A stretch of 32,410 nucleotides of DNA from Elusimicrobiota bacterium. GTDB taxonomy: Bacteria; CG03; SLGR01; JAFGSA01. The DNA lies in assembly GCA_016934855.1 (NCBI GenBank), contig JAFGSA010000076.1, positions 1 to 32,410 of the forward strand, read 5' to 3'. Shown here piece by piece: positions 1 to 10,525 of the stretch. The notes below the pieces were generated by a model. It searched no databases and was not told where the DNA came from. It saw only the letters and a program-made list of their open reading frames with translations. Each line of letters opens with the position of its first letter. The stretch's first letter is position 1. The position numbers and the translations under genes were made by a program.

Positions 1-3000
1 AGGATACAGTACTATCCGCCCCCCCGATAATCCCTTGCCCAGGTAATCATTGGCATCGCCTTCCAGTTCGAACGAAATCCCCGGAGCCAGGAATGCTCCG
101 AAACTCTGCCCGGCCACTCCGGTAAACTTGCATTCTATCGTAGAAGCGGGAAGCCCCCTGCTGCCGTATCTTTTTGAAACTTCATAGCTCAGCCGCGCGC
201 CAACGGACCTGTTGGAATTCCTTATCTGGGCGAACAGGTGAACTTTCTTTCCGCTCTCCAGGGCTTTGGATGAATTTCTGATAAGCTCTTCGTCAACCGT
301 ATTCTTCAGGTCTACGTCCTGCTTCGAAACGCAATGGTATGCCGATGAACTCTTTAACTCCGGCTTCCGAAGGAGCCTGGAAAAATCCAGGCCCTTTGTC
401 TTCCAGTGGGACACGGCGTCATTGATTTCAAGCATATCGATCTGCCCTACCATATCTTCGAATTTCCTGAAACCTAGTTCCGCCATTATCTCCCTGACTT
501 CTTCCGCGAGGAATGTCATATAGTTCACCAGGTGCTCGGGTTTACCCCTGAACCTCTTGCGGAGTTCCGGATCCTGAGTCGCCACTCCTACTGGGCAGGT
601 ATTGAGATGGCACTTGCGCACCATGACACAGCCTAATGTCACCAGTACCATCGTAGCGAAACCGAACTCTTCCGCGCCCAGAAGAGCCCCGACGACTATA
701 TCACGTCCCGTTTTCAGCTGTCCGTCGACCTGCACTCGTATCCTGTTTCTCAGCTTGTTTAGAACCAGCGTCTGCTGTGTCTCGCATAGCCCTATCTCCC
801 AGGGTATTCCAGCATGCTTTATCGAAGACAGCGGTGAAGCGCCTGTTCCGCCGTCGCCGCCGCTTATAAGCACCATGTCGGCTTTTCCTTTGGCTACGCC
901 GGCGGCTACTGTCCCGACCCCGAGCTCACTGACAAGTTTTACCGATACCCTTGCGGAAGGATTTGCGTTCTTGAGATCGTATATAAGCTGCGCAAGATCT
1001 TCTATGGAATATATATCGTGATGCGGAGGAGGAGATATCAGCATTACCCCGGGAGTTGAATGCCTTACTTTCGCGATTATCTTATCGACTTTATGTCCGG
1101 GCAGCTGTCCGCCCTCTCCGGGTTTTGCCCCCTGCGCCATCTTTATCTGGAGTTCCTCGGCGTGAGCGAGGTAGTTGCTGTTTACTCCGAACCTTGCAGA
1201 TGCCACCTGTTTGACCCTGCTCATGAGGTCTTCTCCGCCGGGAAGAGGATTATACCTCTGTTCATCTTCCCCTCCTTCCCCCGAATTGCTCCGGGCTCCC
1301 AGGCGGTTCATCGCGATTGCTATGGTCTCGTGCGCTTCTTTGCTTATGCTCCCGTAACTCATTGCGGAAGAAACGAACCTCCCGACTATGGAAGAAACGG
1401 GTTCTACCTCATCGATAGGGACCGCATTACCTTTCTTGAACTTGAGAAGTCCCCTTAAGGTACATAGATTCCGGCTGTAGTCATTGATTACCGAAGAATA
1501 TTTTCTGTATACATCCCGGTCGCCTTCCCTTACTGCCTTCTGCAGCAGGACTATGGCTTCGGGGGTCAGAAAATGCTTTTCCGACGAATTCCTGTAATAA
1601 TAATGCCCTCCCGAATCAAGCATTCCGGGCGAGGAGGAAAAAGCCCCGCGGTGGCGCATCAGCGTCTCTTTCGCTATTACATCCAGGCCTACGCCTTCTA
1701 CCCTCGAAGAGACGCCCGGGAAATATTCGCCGAGGAAATCAGAATTCAGACCGACGGCCTCGAATATCTGGGCGCCTTTATAGCTGCGGATAGTCGATAC
1801 GCCCATCTTGGACATTATTTTCAATAATCCCTTTTTTACGGCCGAAATATAGTTATCTATAGCCGTTTCCAGTTTCATATCTTCGAATTCAGGCTCTTTC
1901 TCTTTCATCTCGGATATGGTTTCGAAAGCAAGATACGGGTTTACGGCACTTGCCCCGAAACCTATAAGAGTGGCGAAATCCATGACCTCCCTGGCCTCCC
2001 CGGTCTGTATGACAAGTCCGACGAGATGCCTTTTACTGACATTGATAAGATAATTATTGACAGCCGATACTGCCAATAGCGGCGGTATGGGGGCTCTGTC
2101 CGGAGATATTTCCCTGTCACTCATCACGGCTATCGAGTAACCTTCATCGATCAGTTTCTCTACTGACGAACAGAGCTTGCCGAGCGAATCTTGCAGTCCG
2201 TTCCTGCCCCCGTCCGGATCGAAGAGCATGGGAACTATGCAGGTCTTGAACCCCGTGTAGTTGAAGTTTATCAGTTTATCCATATCTTCGTTGGTCAGTA
2301 TCGGGTGCATCAGTTTCAGCTGGCTGCAATGCCCGGGAGTCTCCTCCAGCAGGTTCCTCTCCCGTCCTATGAAACTCATGAGTGACATTACGAGGCTCTC
2401 CCTGTACGGGTCTATCGGGGGATTAGTTACCTGGGCGAAAAGCTGTTTGAAATACCTTGTCAGAAGCTGCGGTCTTTCAGAAAGAACGGTTAGCGCTTCG
2501 TCGTTCCCCATCGATCCTATCGGTTCCTGGGCATTCCTGGCCATGGGCTGGATTATCATATTGAGGTCCTCAAGCGTGTATCCGAAAGCTCTCTGCTTTA
2601 TTATCAGCGACTCCTTGTCGGCATTAACCGGCCCGGGAGGCTGAAGCAGTCCTTTCAGCTCTATCTTATTCTCTTCAAGCCATCTCCTGTACTGTTTTCT
2701 CCTGGATACGGACGCTTTTATCTCGTTGTCCTTCATAACCCTTCCTATACCCGTATCCACCATGATCATCTTGCCCGGAGCCAAACGCCCTTTTTCGAGT
2801 ATGTCTTCGGGAGATATATCCAGGACACCCATCTCCGAGGCGAGTACTGCCTTGCCGCTCCTGGTTATGACATACCTGGCAGGCCTCAGTCCGTTGCGGT
2901 CCAGCGTGGCGCCTATCTTTGTCCCGTCAGTAAAAGCTATTGCCGCGGGCCCGTCCCACGGCTCCATAAAGGCGGAATGGTATTCGTAAAAAGCCCTTTT

Positions 3001-3999
3001 GTCAGCGCTTATATGATACCTCGGGCCGAAAGCCTCGGGTATCATCATCATCATCGTATGCTCTATGGACCGTCCCGCCATTGTTATAAGCTCGAAAGTG
3101 TTATCGAACATAGCCGAATCGCTCCCGCTCGGGTTTACTACAGGGATCAGTTTTTTTATGTCTTCGCCGAAATGTACGCTCGACAGCGTCCCTTCTCTCG
3201 CTTTCATGTAATTCACGTTCCCGCGCAGGGTGTTTATCTCGCCGTTATGCGCAATATATCTGAAAGGCTGTGCCAGAGGCCATGAAGGAAACGTATTCGT
3301 GCTGTACCTCTGGTGTACGAGGGCGAACGCGCTCTTGAAATCCCTGTCAGTGAGATCCGGATAGAAACTCTCGAATTGCGGGGCTACGAACATGCCTTTA
3401 TATACTATGACTTTCCCGGAAAAGCTGCTTATATAAAAATCTTCGATATCGAACCCTTTTGAATAAACCTCGTTCTCCATGCATCTTCTCAGTACGTAAA
3501 GCTTTCTCTCGAGTCCTTCCCCTTCCGCCTCCGGGTACTGCACGAACATCTGTTTCATAAAAGGCATGGACTCCCGGGCTATTTCACCCAGGTACTCCGG
3601 CTGTACGGGGACATCGCGCCACCCTATCAGCTCCGCACCTTCCTTTTTAGCGGTCGCCGTTATCTGTTTTGTGACCGCTTCTCTTTTTTTCCTGTCCCGC
3701 GGAAGGAATATGAATCCGACCCCGTACCTTCCTTTTTCCGGCAGCCTGCATTCCAGTTCCTCCGTTTTCTTTTCGAAGAATTCATGGGGTATCTGAACAA
3801 GCATACCAGCCCCGTCGCCGGTCTTGAGATCTCCCCCTAAAGCTCCCCTGTGCTCGAGATTTTTAAGTATGGTTATGCCGTCGGTTACTATCTGGTGAGC
3901 TCTCTTCCCGTTGATATTTACGATAAAACCTACCCCGCAGCTGTCATGCTCGTTCATCCTGTCATATAATCCGAATTTTTCCGGGCTTCTTGCTGTCAT
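1..3999 (-). CDS. gltB: Glutamate synthase large subunit (GOGAT), 3' end outside window
   Basis: Makes glutamate from glutamine and 2-oxoglutarate. An N-terminal class-II glutaminase releases ammonia, which is channelled to an FMN synthase domain. I translated 1333 codons by hand; the frame runs off the left edge, and the family is usually about 1500 residues. The start is the ATG at 3999, overlapping the upstream stop as ATGA. Cys21 (context EHDSCGVGF) would be the N-terminal nucleophile after removal of a 20-residue propeptide. The FMN/synthase region includes the GEGGE and PGEGGQLPG stretches (bases about 1230 and 1110). A C-x5-C-x4-C cluster ending CHLNTCPVG (bases about 600-640) matches the [3Fe-4S] site. 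The GXGXG domain (AGQSFGAFLAPG, GKGLSGGRI) is at the left edge. The electron-donating small subunit is probably NfnB or a GltD homologue elsewhere, since no separate gltD is seen. Recognition is firm; the partner is inferred. Confidence 0.97.
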   Translation of the reverse strand, partial: MTARSPEKFGLYDRMNEHDSCGVGFIVNINGKRAHQIVTDGITILKNLEHRGALGGDLKTGDGAGMLVQIPHEFFEKKTEELECRLPEKGRYGVGFIFLPRDRKKREAVTKQITATAKKEGAELIGWRDVPVQPEYLGEIARESMPFMKQMFVQYPEAEGEGLERKLYVLRRCMENEVYSKGFDIEDFYISSFSGKVIVYKGMFVAPQFESFYPDLTDRDFKSAFALVHQRYSTNTFPSWPLAQPFRYIAHNGEINTLRGNVNYMKAREGTLSSVHFGEDIKKLIPVVNPSGSDSAMFDNTFELITMAGRSIEHTMMMMIPEAFGPRYHISADKRAFYEYHSAFMEPWDGPAAIAFTDGTKIGATLDRNGLRPARYVITRSGKAVLASEMGVLDISPEDILEKGRLAPGKMIMVDTGIGRVMKDNEIKASVSRRKQYRRWLEENKIELKGLLQPPGPVNADKESLIIKQRAFGYTLEDLNMIIQPMARNAQEPIGSMGNDEALTVLSERPQLLTRYFKQLFAQVTNPPIDPYRESLVMSLMSFIGRERNLLEETPGHCSQLKLMHPILTNEDMDKLINFNYTGFKTCIVPMLFDPDGGRNGLQDSLGKLCSSVEKLIDEGYSIAVMSDREISPDRAPIPPLLAVSAVNNYLINVSKRHLVGLVIQTGEAREVMDFATLIGFGASAVNPYLAFETISEMKEKEPEFEDMKLETAIDNYISAVKKGLLKIMSKMGVSTIRSYKGAQIFEAVGLNSDFLGEYFPGVSSRVEGVGLDVIAKETLMRHRGAFSSSPGMLDSGGHYYYRNSSEKHFLTPEAIVLLQKAVREGDRDVYRKYSSVINDYSRNLCTLRGLLKFKKGNAVPIDEVEPVSSIVGRFVSSAMSYGSISKEAHETIAIAMNRLGARSNSGEGGEDEQRYNPLPGGEDLMSRVKQVASARFGVNSNYLAHAEELQIKMAQGAKPGEGGQLPGHKVDKIIAKVRHSTPGVMLISPPPHHDIYSIEDLAQLIYDLKNANPSARVSVKLVSELGVGTVAAGVAKGKADMVLISGGDGGTGASPLSSIKHAGIPWEIGLCETQQTLVLNKLRNRIRVQVDGQLKTGRDIVVGALLGAEEFGFATMVLVTLGCVMVRKCHLNTCPVGVATQDPELRKRFRGKPEHLVNYMTFLAEEVREIMAELGFRKFEDMVGQIDMLEINDAVSHWKTKGLDFSRLLRKPELKSSSAYHCVSKQDVDLKNTVDEELIRNSSKALESGKKVHLFAQIRNSNRSVGARLSYEVSKRYGSRGLPASTIECKFTGVAGQSFGAFLAPGISFELEGDANDYLGKGLSGGRIVLYP

Positions 4000-6617
4000 G
4001 ACATATCCCTGTAGCAGATACCCCTCTGTTCGACCGAATTTACGTTCAGAAACAGCTTCGAGCCCTTTTCCGATTTTGAGAGTTCTATAACCCTTACTGT
4101 CTCTGCCCATCTCCCCGCATCGGGAATAAGCTTTTTCAGCTGATTCTCGCTTCCGGTGAGAAACTCCCTGTTTATGAAGTTCTCTTTCTTGTCGGGATAA
4201 ATTGCCATGTATAATATATCCAGCTCCACTAGGTCATTGAAAAAATGCGTTCCCAGCGATACGTCAGGAACAAGTCCCTCGTGCATTTCTGCAATCTCGC
4301 ATATAACGGAGACATTGTTTATCTCGGAAAACTTCACGGGCACCCCCAGGGAAGGAGTAGACGTACCCCACCTGCCGGGACCCAGCAGCATTATAAATTT
4401 CTCTTTTTCGGCTTTTTCTATATTCGTTATCCTCCCTATGAGATTTGCCACCTGGTATCTGTCTCTTTCCGATAATCTGCTGTACTTCTGTGGCACTACG
4501 TATATGAGCCGGTCTATAACGGAATGGATGCTGGAGCCTATCACCGGCCCTCTCGTCTCCAGTATCAGTTTCTCCCTGCTTATCTTTCCCGGTTCCCTGA
4601 CAACGCCTATTCCTTTCTTGACCTGGTACGGCCTGCACTGCAGCAGGTTTATCTTGAAATCATCTGCGCTGCTGAAATTCGCAGTGAACTCTATGTCTAC
4701 GGGATAAGAATATGCATCCTGCAAAGTCCTGAGTATCTCCTGCAGATCGCCGATGAATTTCGTCTTCGAAAACAGGTCATCGAAAGTTATAAGCCATGCT
4801 TCCCTCTTTTTGCCTGGACGTTCGTTCAGTTTTCTTTCCATTTCGCGATCGCGGCTCAGGAACAGCTCCAGCGGAAGTTCCGGCTTTTTATCTATCAGGT
4901 CCCCGAAATACTCGGAGGCCGGCCTGTTCTTTTCAAGGTCCAGCACGTCGACTTTTCTCTGCGCGTATTTCCTGACTTCGTCGAAGTTCGCCTCGGGCCT
5001 CCTGTCCGGTTCGTTAACAGCCACAACTCGGGTATAATCGTCGTCCTGCCTGTCGACAGCCCTCGTACCCAGGCCGAAGACCACCCTCAGAACTCCCGCC
5101 TTAGGATCTATATCTTTGTTCCAGACATAAAGGTTGTAGGAAAACCCGACACCCGCGATCTGAGGATAAAAGTAGCTGTCATATACGGATCCGGATACCC
5201 TTTGTACAAGGAGAGCCATCTGTTCGTCACGGTCCAGAAGGCCTCTGCGATAACGGTACATGAGCGCATCGTGCCCCATGGTGCTGGAGTAGACTTTCCT
5301 CACTGCGTTCAGGAAATCATCAAGCCTTTCTTCCGGCGTGCCCTGGTTGGCGCAGAATACGCTCTCATATTTCCCGGAAAAAGAATTCCCGTATGCGTCC
5401 TCAAGCAGGCTGGAGGAACGTACGATTATAGGTGACTGGCCGAAATAATTGAGTATCTCCTTAAACTGGTTCTGTATGTCATCGGGGAAAGTCCCGTTCA
5501 GCATCCTGTTACGGGCCTCTTCTGCTCCCTCCAGGAAATTCTCTCCATGCCGCTGTTTCCATCGTACCCACCAGCATTTGCTCTTGATCAGATATGTATA
5601 GAACACGTCGGAGCCTATAAAAAAACTGTCATGCGGCTCGAGCCTTTCCTCCCAGTATTTGTTCTTTTTCCTGAGAATAGCCCGCGCCAGGAGCATACCG
5701 ACGGTCTTGCCGCCTATAAGTCCGGTCCCGACCATATGTTTCCCGATGTCTATCAGGTCCGAAAGGTCAAAGTATTTTTCCGCCAGCTTCAATACTATCT
5801 CTTCCCTGGTAACGACCATTTTCAGGAGCCGCTGCCTGTATTCTTCGTATTTCCTGTCAGCCCTGGCTCCTCCCGATTCCATTTCCTTCTGTATTTCCTG
5901 AGCCTGCTCGAAGACGCGGTTCCACATATCTTTATGGCTTACGGAAAAATCGAGCCATGGGTGCGGCACTTTCTGCAGTATCTCAGATATAACCGTGCTT
6001 TTCTTCACAGGCTGGAACCTGTTATCTCTCCAGTGATGCAGCATATACATGGTCTTGGTGTGCCTCTTGTATACCTTGAGAGGCTGCATGTATATCTGCT
6101 CCTTGTCGCGGTAAAGGTCTATTACGACCTGAGCCGTGCTGTGTATAGCGTCAATTGTTCCTGTGGTATGCCTGTTCCTCAGTAGAGCGAAATACGTAGC
6201 CGTATCGTAGTCATACAGATAAGGGCACGTCAGCATGAAGAAATTAGCCAGCATCCTGTCCGAATACCAGTCCACCGTAAGCTCTGAAAGACAATCGAAG
6301 ACATAAAACGTTTCCGGGCCGTATTTTTCTATGACGGTGAATATCTCCGCTATGAAAGTCTCGAAACCTTCTTCTGGATGAAGCTGGTACACATCGGCTT
6401 TTACGTCTTCCGGTATAAGGGGTTCGTGCTGAGCGAACCTGAAGTATACCAGGTTCGAACCTTTCTTGTAGGCGTCCCGGCAGAACGGCTGCACGAAGAA
6501 CATGTAATCCTTGACCGAATCTACCTGCCATACGATATTATCGCCGGGTCTTACTCCCTGGATGACTTCATCCAGTTCGGTAAGCCCCGTGCTCATAAGT
6601 GTATACACTTTAACCAT
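3996..6617 (-). CDS. KaiC-like domain fused to PPDK/PEP-synthase-type ATP-grasp protein
   Basis: 873 residues. Residues about 1-200 look like a KaiC/RAD55 RecA-fold domain (STGLTELDEVIQGVRPGDNI), but the P-loop position reads IVWQVDSVKDY and lacks the GxxGxGK(T/S) motif, so this domain probably does not hydrolyse ATP. Residues about 290-650 form a PPDK/PEP-synthase nucleotide-binding domain: GLIGGKTVGMLLAR, VRSSSLLEDAYGNSFSGKYE, and a closing LLQCRPYQ like the family's QxRP. The phosphohistidine swivelling domain and the PEP/pyruvate barrel are both absent. The C-terminal about 200 residues (LGPGRWGTSTPSLGVPV, SLGTHFFNDLVELD) resemble a region I associate with uncharacterised 'PEP/pyruvate-binding domain' proteins. 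It overlaps gltB by ATGA, so translation is coupled. It is not a functional PPDK by itself; a nucleotide-dependent phosphotransfer or regulatory role is possible but unproven. Confidence 0.8.
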   Translation of the reverse strand: MVKVYTLMSTGLTELDEVIQGVRPGDNIVWQVDSVKDYMFFVQPFCRDAYKKGSNLVYFRFAQHEPLIPEDVKADVYQLHPEEGFETFIAEIFTVIEKYGPETFYVFDCLSELTVDWYSDRMLANFFMLTCPYLYDYDTATYFALLRNRHTTGTIDAIHSTAQVVIDLYRDKEQIYMQPLKVYKRHTKTMYMLHHWRDNRFQPVKKSTVISEILQKVPHPWLDFSVSHKDMWNRVFEQAQEIQKEMESGGARADRKYEEYRQRLLKMVVTREEIVLKLAEKYFDLSDLIDIGKHMVGTGLIGGKTVGMLLARAILRKKNKYWEERLEPHDSFFIGSDVFYTYLIKSKCWWVRWKQRHGENFLEGAEEARNRMLNGTFPDDIQNQFKEILNYFGQSPIIVRSSSLLEDAYGNSFSGKYESVFCANQGTPEERLDDFLNAVRKVYSSTMGHDALMYRYRRGLLDRDEQMALLVQRVSGSVYDSYFYPQIAGVGFSYNLYVWNKDIDPKAGVLRVVFGLGTRAVDRQDDDYTRVVAVNEPDRRPEANFDEVRKYAQRKVDVLDLEKNRPASEYFGDLIDKKPELPLELFLSRDREMERKLNERPGKKREAWLITFDDLFSKTKFIGDLQEILRTLQDAYSYPVDIEFTANFSSADDFKINLLQCRPYQVKKGIGVVREPGKISREKLILETRGPVIGSSIHSVIDRLIYVVPQKYSRLSERDRYQVANLIGRITNIEKAEKEKFIMLLGPGRWGTSTPSLGVPVKFSEINNVSVICEIAEMHEGLVPDVSLGTHFFNDLVELDILYMAIYPDKKENFINREFLTGSENQLKKLIPDAGRWAETVRVIELSKSEKGSKLFLNVNSVEQRGICYRDMS

Positions 6618-6644
6618 GGTTGTTATCCGCTTTTATATTTATTA

Positions 6645-6672
6645 TTTATACAAATATTAAACAAAATGACAA
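6645..6672 (-). promoter_or_regulatory. Putative sigma70-type promoter, proximal, for the ATP-grasp fusion-gltB operon
   Basis: On the minus strand a -35 TTGTCA (6667-6672) and -10 TATAAA (6645-6650) are separated by 16 bases, each 5/6 to consensus. It lies about 28 bases upstream of the ATG at 6617, in an AT-rich spacer. Pattern match only. Confidence 0.4.
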
Positions 6673-6740
6673 ATTATAAATATTATCTTCTTTGATAGGT
6701 TTTAGGCTGGCTTTGCCCGGAGACGACGTTGTCTTATTAA

Positions 6741-6769
6741 ATTATATGATATTCAGCTGATATTTACAA
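6741..6769 (-). promoter_or_regulatory. Putative sigma70-type promoter, distal, for the ATP-grasp fusion-gltB operon
   Basis: On the minus strand a -35 TTGTAA (6764-6769) and a perfect -10 TATAAT (6741-6746) are separated by 17 bases. Transcription would begin near 6734, at the first of two small hairpins (6704-6734) discussed in the findings. The rest of the 170-base nfnB-to-fusion spacer is AT-rich. Confidence 0.5.
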
Positions 6770-6787
6770 ATTGCAGGTATTCCGGAC

Positions 6788-8182
6788 CTACCATTTCCCT
6801 GTCCTGAGATATTCGTCTATCGACCTCGCCGCTTTTCTGGCATCACCCATGGCGAGTATCACCGTAGCGCCGCCGCGCACTATATCTCCGCCGGCGAAAC
6901 ACCCTTTTTTAGAAGTCTTCCCCGTTGCGGGATCGACTTCTATATTCCCCGATTTACCCGTATTGATATCGGGGGTGGCCTGCGGTATGAGAGGATTGGG
7001 GCTCTGGCCTATCGCGCAGACTACGGTATCCGTCTTCATCCTGAAATTAGAACCTTCTATCGGCACGGGCCTCCTGCGTCCGGACGAATCCGGTTCGCCC
7101 AGTTCCATCTTTATGCATTCAAGCTCTTTCACCCACCCGTTATCGTCTCCGATATAGCCGACCGGAAGTGTAAGGAGATCGAACACCACTCCTTCTTCTT
7201 CCGCGTGGTGCACCTCTTCTATTCTTGCCGGCAGCTCTTTCTTAGATCTCCTGTAGACAATATGAGCTTCCTCCGCTCCCAGCCTTAGCGCTGTGCGGGC
7301 GCAGTCCATCGCGACATTGCCCCCTCCTACGACTGCAACGTTCTTCCCGCGGATTATCGGAGTGTCGTACTGAGGGAAAAGATAGGCTTTCATCAGGTTA
7401 GACCTTGTAAGATACTCGTTAGCCGAATATACCCCGTTCAGGTTCTCTCCAGGTATGTTCAGGAACCACGGAAGCCCTGCTCCCGTGCTGATAAAAACCG
7501 CATCGTATTCTTCCAGGAGCTGATCGATAGTGGACGTCTTTCCCACTATGTAGTCGAGCTCCAGCTTTACTCCGGATGCGACAAGGAAATCCACTTCCCT
7601 TTCTACGACTGATTTGGGCAGCCTGAATTCCGGGATGCCGTACACGAGTACTCCTCCCGGTTTATGCAGCGCTTCGAATAAAGTAACCTTGTGCCCCATT
7701 TTTATGAGGTCCCCCGCCGCGGTAAGACCGCCTGGTCCCGCGCCTATCACTGCGACCTTTTTCCCGGTCGGCGCCGCTTTTTCTGCTGCCGATTTCTCCT
7801 CCTGGCGCGCTTCCCAGTCCGCGATAAACCTCTCGAGCCTTCCTATGGCTACAGGGTCATGTTTTTTCGAAAGAACGCATTTGATCTCGCACTGGTCCTC
7901 CTGGGGGCATACCCTGCCGCATATCGCGGGTAAAAGGTTCTTTTCCTTCATCTTCCTTATCGCGCTCCTGAAATCGCCTTCGGCTATATGCTTAATAAAT
8001 GCGGGGATATCTATCTCTACCGGGCAGCCTTCGACACACAACGGTTTTTTGCACTGCAGGCAGCGTTTTGCTTCTTTAACGGCTTCTTCTTCGCTGTAGC
8101 CGCATGGCACTTCGTCGAAATTCTTCGTTCTCTCTGCCGGCGGCTGTTCCCGCATAGGCGTTTTTTTAGGCTCAACCGGCAT
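6788..8182 (-). CDS. nfnB: NADH-dependent ferredoxin:NADP+ oxidoreductase large subunit (NfnB/NfnL); GltD-like
   Basis: 464 residues from the ATG at 8182, chosen because GGAGGAGATA sits directly before it; an upstream ATG at 8227 lacks such a site and would lengthen the overlap with nfnA. Two N-terminal [4Fe-4S] sites are complete: C41, C44, C49, C53 (RCLQCKKPLCVEGCP) and C88, C92, C98, C102 (ICGRVCPQEDQCEIKC). Two dinucleotide folds follow: GAGPGGL for FAD and GGGNVAMDCAR for NADP(H). In the NfnAB family this subunit holds the bifurcating FAD and couples NADPH to ferredoxin and NADH. The fold is shared with the small subunit of glutamate synthase, and gltB lies just downstream, so it could also feed GOGAT. 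Overlaps nfnA by 11 bases. Confidence 0.9.
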   Translation of the reverse strand: MPVEPKKTPMREQPPAERTKNFDEVPCGYSEEEAVKEAKRCLQCKKPLCVEGCPVEIDIPAFIKHIAEGDFRSAIRKMKEKNLLPAICGRVCPQEDQCEIKCVLSKKHDPVAIGRLERFIADWEARQEEKSAAEKAAPTGKKVAVIGAGPGGLTAAGDLIKMGHKVTLFEALHKPGGVLVYGIPEFRLPKSVVEREVDFLVASGVKLELDYIVGKTSTIDQLLEEYDAVFISTGAGLPWFLNIPGENLNGVYSANEYLTRSNLMKAYLFPQYDTPIIRGKNVAVVGGGNVAMDCARTALRLGAEEAHIVYRRSKKELPARIEEVHHAEEEGVVFDLLTLPVGYIGDDNGWVKELECIKMELGEPDSSGRRRPVPIEGSNFRMKTDTVVCAIGQSPNPLIPQATPDINTGKSGNIEVDPATGKTSKKGCFAGGDIVRGGATVILAMGDARKAARSIDEYLRTGKW

Positions 8183-8999
8183 TATCTCCTCCGATGTCGC
8201 ATCCTGCGTGTTTCTCGTCGTCGGCATACACCTTCAGCCTGTTCATCAGAAGGTCATAATTCACCTTGTTCCCGTCGAACTCCGGTCCGTCTACACAGGC
8301 GAACTTCGTTTCCCCCGCGACCTCTACCCTGCAGGAACCGCACATGCCGGTCGCGTCCACCATTATCGGGTTAAGGCTCACTGTAAGCGGCACGCCGTAT
8401 TGCCTGGTCAGAACGCTGACTGCCTTCATCATGACCGGCGGACCCACGGCGTATACATAGTCAGGCCTGTTCCCTTCTTCCATCATCTTCTTCAGCGGAA
8501 GCGTAACCAGCCCTTTTTCTCCGACGGACCCGTCGTCGCTCATCAATATGAACCTGTCGGCGATCTTTTCTAGTTCCTTATCCAGTATTAGATATTTCGA
8601 AGAGCGGACCCCTTCGATTACAGTGAGGCGGTTACCCTGCTTCCTGAGTTCCGCCGCTATCGGTTTAAGCGGGGCAGCCCCGATGCCTCCCGCCACGCAG
8701 ACGCAACTGCCGTACTTTACGATATCGGAGTGGTGCCCCAGCGGTCCGATGACATTCCCCAGGCTCTCGCCTTTTTTCAGCCGGCAGAGCCTGGATGTAG
8801 TGTACCCTACCTGCTGGATTATTATCCTTATCCTTCCGTCCGATACTTCGACTATCGTCAGCGGAATACGTTCGCCGGTCTCGCCGTGCCGTATCACCAA
8901 AAACTGCCCCGGTTTGAAACTCCCGGCGATCCGGCTGTTCTCGAACCATATTTCTCTTATATCCTGCCCGAGCCATCGTGTTTCTGTTATGGTATTCAT
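8172..8999 (-). CDS. nfnA: NADH-dependent ferredoxin:NADP+ oxidoreductase small subunit (NfnA/NfnS)
   Basis: 275 residues, the usual NfnA/SudB length. N-terminal FAD domain of the ferredoxin-NADP reductase type (KPGQFLVIR, GERIPLTIVE), a nucleotide-binding middle (CVAGGIGAAPLKPIA), and a C-terminal [2Fe-2S] region DATGMCGSCR...FACVDGPEF. The Asp-plus-three-Cys pattern there fits the unusual cluster of this family. The start is the ATG at 8999; an in-frame stop a few codons upstream limits alternatives, and no good ribosome-binding site is visible. Translation of nfnB is coupled to its end. 'Dihydroorotate dehydrogenase electron transfer subunit' is the common mis-annotation; adjacency to nfnB argues against it. 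Confidence 0.88.
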   Translation of the reverse strand: MNTITETRWLGQDIREIWFENSRIAGSFKPGQFLVIRHGETGERIPLTIVEVSDGRIRIIIQQVGYTTSRLCRLKKGESLGNVIGPLGHHSDIVKYGSCVCVAGGIGAAPLKPIAAELRKQGNRLTVIEGVRSSKYLILDKELEKIADRFILMSDDGSVGEKGLVTLPLKKMMEEGNRPDYVYAVGPPVMMKAVSVLTRQYGVPLTVSLNPIMVDATGMCGSCRVEVAGETKFACVDGPEFDGNKVNYDLLMNRLKVYADDEKHAGCDIGGDNAG

Positions 9000-9020
9000 G
9001 ATATGTTATTTTAGATAAAG

Positions 9021-9051
9021 GGCAGCATTTGAGTCAAACCCAGATGCTGCC
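9021..9051 (-). terminator. Hairpin between gdhA and nfnA, possible weak terminator or processing site
   Basis: GGCAGCAT (minus strand, 9051-9044) pairs perfectly with ATGCTGCC (9028-9021) around a 15-base loop that can pair partly. It is followed only by CTTTATC, not a real U-run, so termination would be leaky. It could set the gdhA:nfnAB ratio. Confidence 0.5.
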
Positions 9052-9073
9052 TCTTTGATGTTCTCGGAATTTA

Positions 9074-10519
<1,446 letters not shown>

Positions 10520-10525
<6 letters not shown>

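Noticed and set aside
1..3999. Many plus-strand ORFs of 60-140 residues opposite gltB
   Set aside because: They are mirror frames of the GOGAT coding sequence, which is continuous on the minus strand and matches the family along its length.
4524..5435. 303-residue plus-strand ORF opposite the ATP-grasp fusion
   Set aside because: It is antisense to a clearly recognised protein, with no start signal or family resemblance.
6701..6740. Cyclic-di-GMP-I (GEMM) riboswitch
   Set aside because: Words such as GCAAAGCC and CCTAAAACC occur, but the 5' half of the aptamer is missing and the segment lies immediately after a promoter.
8183..8227. Upstream ATG extending nfnB by 15 residues
   Set aside because: The ATG at 8182 has GGAGGAGATA directly before it and gives the usual family length.
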